Part shown: piece after piece, positions 55,575 through 64,000 of the stretch
Numbering within the stretch: position 1 is the stretch's first letter
How the letters are laid out: each line of letters begins with the position of its first letter
NCBI GenBank assembly: GCA_950097015.1
Contig: CATNEN010000001.1
Coordinates: 26,751,001 to 26,815,000 of the forward strand
DNA length: 64,000 nucleotides
Source: Macrostomum hystrix
Lineage: Eukaryota > Platyhelminthes > Macrostomidae
Direction of reading: 5' to 3'
Notes under the pieces: generated by a model
The model's database searches: none
The model's input: only the letters and a program-made list of their open reading frames with translations
What the model was told of the DNA's origin: nothing
Translations under genes and position numbers: made by a program

Positions 55575-56490
55575 AACACATGAACTGATATAGGATTTAT
55601 AGATGTACTGAAGGACTGATTGGTGTACTGAAGAATTGATAGATGTACTGAAGAATTGATAGATGTACTGAAGAATTGATATATGTACTGAAGAATTGAT
55701 ATATGTACTGAAGAATTGATAGATGTACTGAAGGATTGATAGATGTACTGAAGGATTGATAGATGTACTGAAGGATTGATAGATGTACTGAAGGATTGAT
55801 AGATGTACTGAAGGACTGATAGATGTACTGAAGGATTGATAGATGTACTGAAGGACTGGTAGATGTACTGAAGAATTGATAGATGTACTGAAGGACTGAT
55901 AGATGTACTGAAGGACTGATTGGTGTACTGAAGGATTGATAGATGTACTGAAGAATTGTTAGATGTACTGAAGGACTGATTGGTGTACTGAAGGATTGAT
56001 AGATGTACTGAAGAATTGATAGATGTACTGAAGGATTGATAGATGTACTGAAGGACTGGTAGATGTACTGAAGAATTGATAGATGTACTGAAGGACTGAT
56101 AGATGTACTGAAGGATTGATAGATGTACTGAAGGATTGATAGATGTACTGAAGAATTGATAGATGTACTGAAGGATTGATAGATGTACTGAAGGACTGAT
56201 AGATGTACTGAAGGACTGATAGATGTACTGAAGGACTGGTAGATGTACTGAAGGACTGGTAGATGTACTGAAGGACTGGTAGATGTACTGAAGAATTGAT
56301 AGATGTACTGAAGGATTGATAGATGTACTGAAGAATTGATATATGTACTGAAGAATTGATAGATGTACTGAAGGATTGATAGATGTACTGAAGGACTGAT
56401 AGATGTACTGAAGGATTGATAGATGTACTGAAGGACTGATAGATGTACTGAAGGATTGATAGATGTACTGAAGGACTGGTAGATGTACTG
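55575..56490. repeat. 20-bp minisatellite, about 45 copies
   Basis: The unit is gatagatgtactgaaggatt, with variants aagaatt, ggactgg and tgatatatg arranged in recurring blocks. Inside the presumed VPS13 intron upstream of exon 54380-54499. Confidence 0.95.
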
Positions 56491-57429
56491 GTAATTAATG
56501 ATTGATCAATCGAAAATTTTATCAACAAGATTGATCAAAACAAAACAACAAAATACAATACAACTAGAATAACAAAGAAAAACTGTAATGCGATTACCTG
56601 ATATAAAATAGAACACAGAAGCTTAAAATGCAGATCAGTAAAAAATTAGGATTATAAATTAATACTGAAAAAAACTTCTCTTTTTGAAATCAGTGCCCTC
56701 GAGTGCGCGAAAAAAATGTCGGAGACTTTGAGCAGAGAACAAACTGATATCTTGATTCTACATCATTGACATCTCGGAAACTGAATGACACGATCCTTCG
56801 TTGAGAACATTAAAAAACTGCATATTATGTCGGAACTTTTAAGAAAAATGGGGCTTTTTGATTTATTATTGATCTTTTTTGTCATAGAGAAATATTCGTG
56901 ACTGTGGGCTGGCCTTCACAGAGTGAAACCGCTGAAGCGAGAGCGTCGAGAGAGAGAAGGAGTGAAAAGAACTTATAAAAATTGATTAAAGCACTGGCTC
57001 AGTTCAGCGGCCTAAGCCGGCAACCGTATCGCCAAGATTCTGTCTCCTAAAAGCTGAGAACTGGGATTCGGGCCCCGCCTGCGAGCTGCCAGATATTCCC
57101 AAGCATCTCAGGACTTAAATCCCCTGAACCGCCTATCATCAGCTAGAGTCCCGCCTATTTCAGAGTGGAAGGGAACACTTACAGAAAAGGGAAAGAGACA
57201 CTTTCCCCTTCAAGGGATTGGGAAAGAAAGGATGGGATAATCTAGAAATGCGTACTATTTTTATCTGCCGAAAAATACAGCCGGCATACGGCATTTATTG
57301 TACACACAGACATACTCCAGTGAGATGCGATTGCCCTCAAGGTGACACTACAATATTGACAAAGCGCTGCCACTATTAGCTGCAAAATGTTTGCCAGTAG
57401 TGGTACCAACTACCATTTTAATAAGAGGT
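56491..57429. other. No recognised gene
   Basis: Single-copy DNA, AT-rich to 56900 then more balanced. No VPS13 exon was recognised on the minus strand. Confidence 0.4.
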
Positions 57430-60365
57430 TTAGAACAGATGAACAATCACAGGTAGGGGTAGAATTGGAGGCACTGAAGGATCGCAGGTAGGGGTAGAAT
57501 TGGAGACACTGAAGGATCGCAGGTAGGGGTAGAATTGGAGACACTGAAGGATCACAGGTAGGGGTAGAATTGGAGACACTGAAGGATTACAGGTAGGGGT
57601 AGAGTTGGAGACACTGAAGGATCGCAGGTATGGGGTAGAATTGGAGACACTGAAGGATCACAGGTAGGGGTAGAATTGGAGACACTGAAGGATTACAGGT
57701 AGGGGTAGAATTGGAGACACTGAAGGATCGCAGGTAGGGGTAGAATTGGAGACACTGAAGGATCACAGGTAGGGGTAGAATTGGAGACACTGAAGGATCG
57801 CAGGTAGGGGTAGAATTGGAGACACTGAAGGATCACAGGTAAAAGTAGAATTCGAGACACTGAAGGATCACAGGTAGGGGTAGAATTGGAGACACTAAAG
57901 GATCACAGGTAGGGGTAGAATTGGAGACACTGAAGGATCACAGGTAGGGGTAGAATTGAAGACACTGAAGGATCACAGGTAGGGGTAGAATTGGAGACAC
58001 TGAAGGATCACAGGTAGGGGTAGAATTGGAGACACTGAAGGATCACAGGTAGGGGTAGAGTTGGAGACACTGAAGGATCGCAGGTATGGGGTAGAATTGG
58101 AGAAACTGAAGGATCACAGGTAGGGGTAGAATTGGAGACACTGAAGGATCGCAGGTAGGGGTAGAATTGGAGACACTGAAGGATCACAGGTAGGGGTAGA
58201 ATTGGAGACAGGTAGGGGTAGAATTGGAGACACTGAAGGATTACAGGTAGGGGTAGAATTGGAGACACTGAAGGATCGCAGGTAGGGGTAGAATTGGAGA
58301 CACTGAAGGATCACAGGTAGGGGTAGAATTGGAGACACTGAAGGATTACAGGTAGGGGTAGAGTTGGAGACACTGAAGGATCACAGGTAAAAGTAGAATT
58401 CGAGACACTGAAGGATCACAGGTAGGGGTAGAATTGGAGACACTAAAGGATCACAGGTAGGGGTAGAATTGGAGACACTGAAGGATCGCAGGTAGGGGTA
58501 GAATTGGAGACACTGAAGGATCACAGGTAGGGGTAGAATTGGAGACACTGAAGGATCGCAGGTAGGGGTAGAATTGGAGACACTGAAGGATCGCAGGTAG
58601 GGGTAGAATTGGAGACACTGAAGGATCGCAGGTAGGGGTAGAATTGGAGACACTGAAGGATTACAGGTAGGGGTAGAATTGAAGACACTGAAGGATCACA
58701 GGTAGGGGTAGAATTGGCGACACTGAAGGATCACAGGTAGGGGTAGAATTGGAGACACTGAAGGATCGCAGGTAGGGGTAGAATTGGAGACACTGAAGGA
58801 TTACAGGTAGGGGTAGAATTGGAGACACTGAAGGATCGCAGGTAGGGGTAGAATTGGCGACACTGAAGGATCACAGGTAGGGGTAGAATTGGAGACACTG
58901 AAGGATCGCAGGTAGGGGTAGAATTGGAGACACTGAAGGATTACAGGTAGGGGTAGAATTGGAGACACTGAAGGATCGCAGGTAGGGGTAGAATTGGAGA
59001 CACTGAAGGATTACAGGTAGGGGTAGAATTGAAGACACTGAAGGATCACAGGTAGGGGTAGAATTGGCGACACTGAAGGATCACAGGTAGGGGTAGAATT
59101 GGAGACACTGAAGGATCGCAGGTAGGGGTAGAATTGGAGACACTGAAGGATTACAGGTAGGGGTAGAATTGGAGACACTGAAGGATCGCAGGTAGGGGTA
59201 GAATTGGCGACACTGAAGGATCACAGGTAGGGGTAGAATTGGAGACACTGAAGGATCGCAGGTAGGGGTAGAATTGGAGACACTGAAGGATTACAGGTAG
59301 GGGTAGAATTGGAGACACTGAAGGATCGCAGGTAGGGGTAGAATTGGAGACACTGAAGGATCACAGGTAGGGGTAGAATTGGAGACACTGAAGGATCGCA
59401 GGTAGGGGTAGAATTGGAGACACTGAAGGATCGCAGGTAGGGGTAGAATTGGCGACACTGAAGGATCACAGGTAGGGGTAGAATTGGAGACACTGAAGGA
59501 TCGCAGGTAGGGGTAGAATTGGAGACACTGAAGGATTACAGGTAGGGGTAGAATTGGAGACACTGAAGGATCGCAGGTAGGGGTAGAATTGGCGACACTG
59601 AAGGATCACAGGTAGGGGTAGAATTGGAGACACTGAAGGATCGCAGGTAGGGGTAGAATTGGAGACACTGAAGGATTACAGGTAGGGGTAGAATTGGAGA
59701 CACTGAAGGATCGCAGGTAGGGGTAGAATTGGAGACACTGAAGGATCACAGGTAGGGGTAGAATTGGAGACACTGAAGGATCGCAGGTAGGGGTAGAATT
59801 GGAGACACTGAAGGATCGCAGGTAGGGGTAGAATTGGAGACAGGTAGGGGTAGAATTGGCGACACTGAATGATCACAGGTAGGGGTAGAATTGGAGACAC
59901 TGAAGGATCGCAGGTAGGGGTAGAATTGGAGACACTGAAGGATCACAGGTAGGGGTAGAATTGGAGACACTGAAGGATCGCAGGTAGGGGTAGAATTGGA
60001 GACACTGAAGGATTACAGGTAGGGGTAGAATTGGAGACACTGAAGGATCGCAGGTAGGGGTAGAATTGGCGACACTGAAGGATCACAGGTAGGGGTAGAA
60101 TTGGAGACACTGAAGGATCGCAGGTAGGGGTAGAATTGGAGACACTGAAGGATTACAGGTAGGGGTAGAATTGGAGACACTGAAGGATCGCAGGTAGGGG
60201 TAGAATTGGAGACACTGAAGGATCACAGGTAGGGGTAGAATTGGAGACACTGAAGGATCGCAGGTAGGGGTAGAATTGGAGACACTGAAGGATCGCAGGT
60301 AGGGGTAGAATTGGAGACAGGTAGGGGTAGAATTGGAGACACTGAAGGATCGCAGGTAGGGGTAG
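57430..60365. repeat. 35-bp minisatellite, about 83 copies (largest array)
   Basis: The unit begins ggtaggggtagaattggaga and continues with cactgaaggatcrca. Variant positions (tcgca, tcaca or ttaca; ggaga or ggcga) form repeated strings; for example a gaagacactg unit at 58681 recurs at 59031, exactly ten units on. Three shortened 22-bp units (junction gagacaggtagg) occur near 58211, 59843 and 60320. In gene sense each unit contains a pyrimidine-rich stretch ending CCTTCAG, acceptor-like. Confidence 0.97.
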
Positions 60366-61009
60366 AATTAGAATAAACTCAGCCCAACTCTTAAGCCAAA
60401 GATTAGAAAGGCCAGCAGTTAACTCTCGAGCGAGTTGCGTCCCATTTCAGTGACTGGAAGCCACAGGCTGAATTCAAGCGAGCCCCAAGAGAGCAAGCGG
60501 GTTTGTTATGGCCGCGGCGGCAGCGCAGATCATCAGGTGGCCAAAGCCAGTGTAGCTCATTAATATTTAATTAGTATGAAAAATCTGCATTGGCTATTTT
60601 TTCCCCTATATTCTGGTCCTCACTCTAATTCCTTGTCCCCAGAGTAGAAGGGATTCCAAATCGCCCCGCACATCATAATAAAAATAACCGACTTTCCGAC
60701 ATACAAACCAAAGGCTAAGAAAAACGTCACAGACAATCTTAATGAGACAAAGTGAATATTTAATCATTTAATTAGACATCAAAGCACGCACTGCAGCAGA
60801 ATGGACCATCTATAAATACATCTCAAGTCCAACTGTCTGATGTCTTTTTTTTTGTAAATGAAAAATGAAAAAAAATTAATGATTAAAACTACACAAACTG
60901 TAGCTTTTCACTTTTCTAATGCTGAAACTGAGGATCTAAGATAATAATATTCCAAATTTGAGGATCTGGGAGGATATGACCACAAAGCCTATGTTTTCGG
61001 ACACTGAAA
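60366..61009. other. No recognised gene
   Basis: Single-copy DNA; 60400-60560 is relatively GC-rich but gives no recognisable VPS13 segment in any minus-strand frame. Confidence 0.4.
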
Positions 61010-61325
61010 TCCCAATCCTGAGTATTTAGAGACACTGAGGTGATAAGCCTGAAGATTTAGAGACCCTGAGGTGATAAGCCTGAGTATTTAGAGACACTGA
61101 GGTGATAAGCCTGATGATTTAGAGACACTGAGGTGATAAACCTGAAGATTTAGAGACACTGAGGTGATAAGCCTGAAGATTTAGAGACACTGAGGTGATA
61201 AGCCTGAAGATTTAGAAACATTGAGGTGATAAGCCTGAAGATTTTGAGACACTGAGGTGATAAGCCTGAAGATTTAGAGACACTGAGGTGATAAGCCTGA
61301 AGATTTAGAGACACTGAGGCTATAA
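61010..61325. repeat. 31-bp minisatellite, about 10 copies
   Basis: Unit of gataagcctgaagatttaga plus gacactgaggt. Confidence 0.94.
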
Positions 61326-61344
61326 CTGATTTATTTTACGCGTA

Positions 61345-61440
61345 GAAGCGAATACGAATACGAACCCCTGACCTTTAGGTCAGACCTTTTTCGCAACTGC
61401 CCGACTGGCTATACATTTGGCCCCTCTGGGTTAGATATAA
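61345..61440 (-). mobile_element. Possible degraded tRNA-derived SINE head
   Basis: On the minus strand, tagccagtcgggcagt (A-box-like) is followed about 35 bp later by ggttcgtattc (B-box-like). No body matching SINE-A, -B or -C follows. 61441-62094 holds otherwise nothing recognised. Confidence 0.3.
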
Positions 61441-62094
61441 TTTGTTATCAATCTATATATTATCACGCAATAGAAATCTAATGAAGGATAGATAAAGCGC
61501 ACATTAACTATAATAAATAATAAAATATGATAACACACAGCCTTACAAATAATAACAGACAGTAATCAATGGCGAACAATCCTGATGTACAGTGTGGTCT
61601 GGGGCAGTGCTAAGCCAACTAATTGGCAATAATTGAAGCATATAATAAGTCGCGAGCATGTCAACACAGATGCAGAGCCTGGTGAGAGCTGCTGTGACAG
61701 GGGAGCCTTCCAAGCAGAAGCAGGCAGTGTCATAACGCGACATTTTTGTTTAAGATATCCCCAGAGAATTGCCACAGCTGCCAGATGCTCCTACAGGGGG
61801 GGAGGATTTTATGCCTTTGCCGGGCAGAAAGCATCACTGCTGGTGCCTGGTATTCCGATCGCGTGGCCTCGCGGGATTCTGGGAGTTGGGATCTGGCTTG
61901 ATGAGGCCAAAGTTCGCAGTTGGGAATAGAAAAAGTGACACCTTCAGTCTCTTGTTTCTCAACGCCAGTCTCAATAAACAAATTCAAGTTTTATCCAGTT
62001 ACAATTGGAGATTAAAAAGGTGACACACAAAGTTACTATGGGATTAATCTAATTTGTAAAAACGCCATGAATGTTTTTTTTAGTTCGAGATCCC

Positions 62095-62575
62095 AGAGCC
62101 AGAATTTTTTATTTTGAAGTCTGAGATCTCATTGCCTAAATATTTTCGAACCTGAAATTTCAATGCCTGAAACTTCAAACCTGAAATCTCATTGCCTGAA
62201 TATTTTGAAGCCTGAAATCTCATTGCCTGAATATTTTGAAGCCTGAAATCTCATTGCCTGAAGATTTTGAAGCCTGAAATCTCATTGCCTGAAGATTTTG
62301 AAGTCTGAGATCTCATTGCCTAAATATTTTCGAACCTGAAATTTCAATGCCTGAAACTTCAAACCTGAAATCTCATTGCCTGAATATTTTGAAGCCTGAA
62401 ATCTCATTGCCTGAATATTTTAAAGCCTGAAATCTCATTGCCTGAAGATTTTGAAGTATGAAATCTCATTGCCAGAAGATTTTGAAGCCTGAAATCTCAT
62501 TGCCTGAATATTTTGAAGCCTGAAATCTCATGGCCTGAATATTTTGAAGCCTGAAATCTCACTGCCTGAAGAATC
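62095..62575. repeat. 31-bp minisatellite, about 15 copies
   Basis: Unit of ctcattgcctgaatattttg plus aagcctgaaat. A block with the variant 'gaacctgaaatttcaatgcc' occurs at both 62145 and 62330. The gcctgaa core also occurs in the neighbouring 61.0-61.3 kb array, but periods and flanks differ in detail, so relation is uncertain. Confidence 0.93.
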
Positions 62576-63169
62576 AGTATCTCACTATAGACACTAACCA
62601 TAAAGCAAATTATATTGCTATAGCGAGTCCATAGATTAGAATTTCTTAAACTCCATCAGAAGCAAAAAATCTCCAAGCAATAGAAGAGAAGAGAAGAAAC
62701 CCTCTTTGATAAAGTTAATATTTAGCAGAGCGAAAAATTTACCAAAACTCTCTCTCACACAGTTCATTGGATTGTGAAAAGAACGGTCATAAACAATCAA
62801 CTCTATTTATAGAACAGTTATATAATGCTGCATTAACATCTATATTACTCATACAATAAGGCTTCTAAATTGGAAAGTGTTTAAAAGACAAGAAAATCCA
62901 TCTCGAAATCGAAAAAACGATTTACATGTAATAATCCTTCTGTTTTAGGCTTGTTCGTCAAAGGATTTAAATTAAGTTTAACATATCGAAGGGACTAACT
63001 AAATAAATAAGTCTTTGATTCTGAGAAAATAATAAGGAGAGGCAAAGTCGGAGTCACCTAAGCAATCCAAGCAGCATGTGACCTTATATTACGAAGTAGA
63101 TCGGTGACACAGTTACCAGTGAAATACTAATTAATTCACCGGGTTTAAAACTATTTGTGTTAGGTCACT
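62576..63169. other. No recognised gene
   Basis: AT-rich single-copy DNA, presumably VPS13 intron. Confidence 0.4.
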
Positions 63170-63850
63170 GATGCTGGGATCAAGAATTCAAGTGCTGGAC
63201 AAGATATTACACTGTTGGGATTAAAGATTCTAATTTTGGAATAGCGGATTATGATGGGATCATGAAAAAGGATGTTGGGATCAGGGATTAGGGTGTTGGG
63301 ATCAGGGATTAGGATGTTGGGATCAGGGATTAAGATGTTGGGATCAGGGATCCGGATGTTTGGATCAGAGAGTAGGATGTTGGGATCAGAGAGTAAGATG
63401 TTGGGATCAGAGAGTAGGGTGTTAGTATCTGGGATTAGGATATTTGGATCAGGGATTAGGATGTTGGGATCAGAGAGTAGGGTGTTAGAATCTGGGATTA
63501 GGATATTTGGATCAGGGATTCGGATGTTGGGATCAGAGAGTAGGGTGTTAGAATCTGGGATTAGGATATTTGGATCAGGGATTCGGATGTTGGGATCAGA
63601 GAGTAGGGTTTTAGAATCTGGGATTAGGATGTTGGGATCAGGGATTCGGATGTTGGGATCAGAGAGTAGGGTGTTAGAATCTGGGATTAGGATATTTGGA
63701 TCAGGGATTAGGATGTTGGGATCAGAGAGTAGGATGTAGGGATCATAGAGTAGGATGTAGGGATCAGGGATTAAGATGTAGGGATCAAAGAACAGAATTT
63801 TGGGATCAGAGACAGGAATGTTGGGAACATGGAATAGGGCTTTGGGGGAA
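63170..63850. repeat. About 21-bp minisatellite
   Basis: About 30 units of ttgggatcagggattaggat type with gagagtag variants; a block of about 84 bp (units with gttagaatctgggatt) recurs at 63481, 63547 and 63670. The 155-codon plus-strand frame across it is an artefact. The last 150 bp of the window show nothing recognised. Confidence 0.93.
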
Positions 63851-64000
63851 GAGATAAGGATCTAATAATTAATCAAAACATTAACAAATAAACTCAGAAC
63901 TCAGAACAGCCTTCAGTTAGGAAGCGAACAACTGAAACGCAGACACAGAAGGGACGCAGCTGCAACAAAATAGGAAAGCGAAAACACGCGGACACCAGGC

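Noticed and set aside
57430-60365. CRISPR-like array
   Set aside because: Units are directly adjacent with no unique spacers, and the setting is a eukaryotic gene. The same holds for all other arrays.

Overview
The window reads as gene-containing, repeat-swollen DNA of a small invertebrate metazoan. Genes have GT-AG introns, three tRNA-derived SINE families are present, and by hand count about one third of the 64 kb (roughly 21 kb) is short-unit tandem arrays. A macrostomid flatworm such as Macrostomum lignano (a genome known for heavy simple-repeat and transposon content, spliced-leader trans-splicing and many secreted lectin-like proteins) fits well. That placement is inference; nothing here proves the species.

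Layout. 0-15 kb is accessory: a cluster of secreted PAN/C-type-lectin-like proteins (two near-complete copies on the minus strand, one decayed copy and one fragment on the plus strand), a two-exon WSC-domain secreted protein, SINEs, a mariner relic split by a solo LTR, and six arrays. 15.4-19.2 kb holds a complete six-exon GATA-type transcription factor (440 aa, minus strand) whose splice phases all close. 22.6-23.9 kb is an intronless imidazolonepropionase (AMDHD1, histidine catabolism) with a 1.3-kb array directly behind its stop codon. 29.0-29.6 kb is a small ankyrin-repeat protein with a lysine/glycine tail. 31.1-54.5 kb is the 3' part of a VPS13 lipid-transfer gene (minus strand, 19 exons, about 1,574 residues, stop codon included); its 5' part is not recognised here and probably lies beyond 64 kb. 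A single-exon HPS4-like gene (BLOC-3 subunit candidate) sits inside one VPS13 intron on the same strand. 54.5-64 kb is repeat-dominated and probably VPS13 intron.

Most striking pattern: almost every VPS13 and GATA intron longer than about 250 bp carries its own unrelated minisatellite, while the VPS13 introns of about 100 bp or less carry none, so intron length is largely array length. One 242-bp solo LTR landed inside the GATA intron 3 splice donor and its target-site duplication preserves the donor. One minisatellite appears to have been born from the tRNA-like head of a SINE. All coordinates, repeat counts and exon joins were worked out by eye; family names come from motif recognition, not searches.
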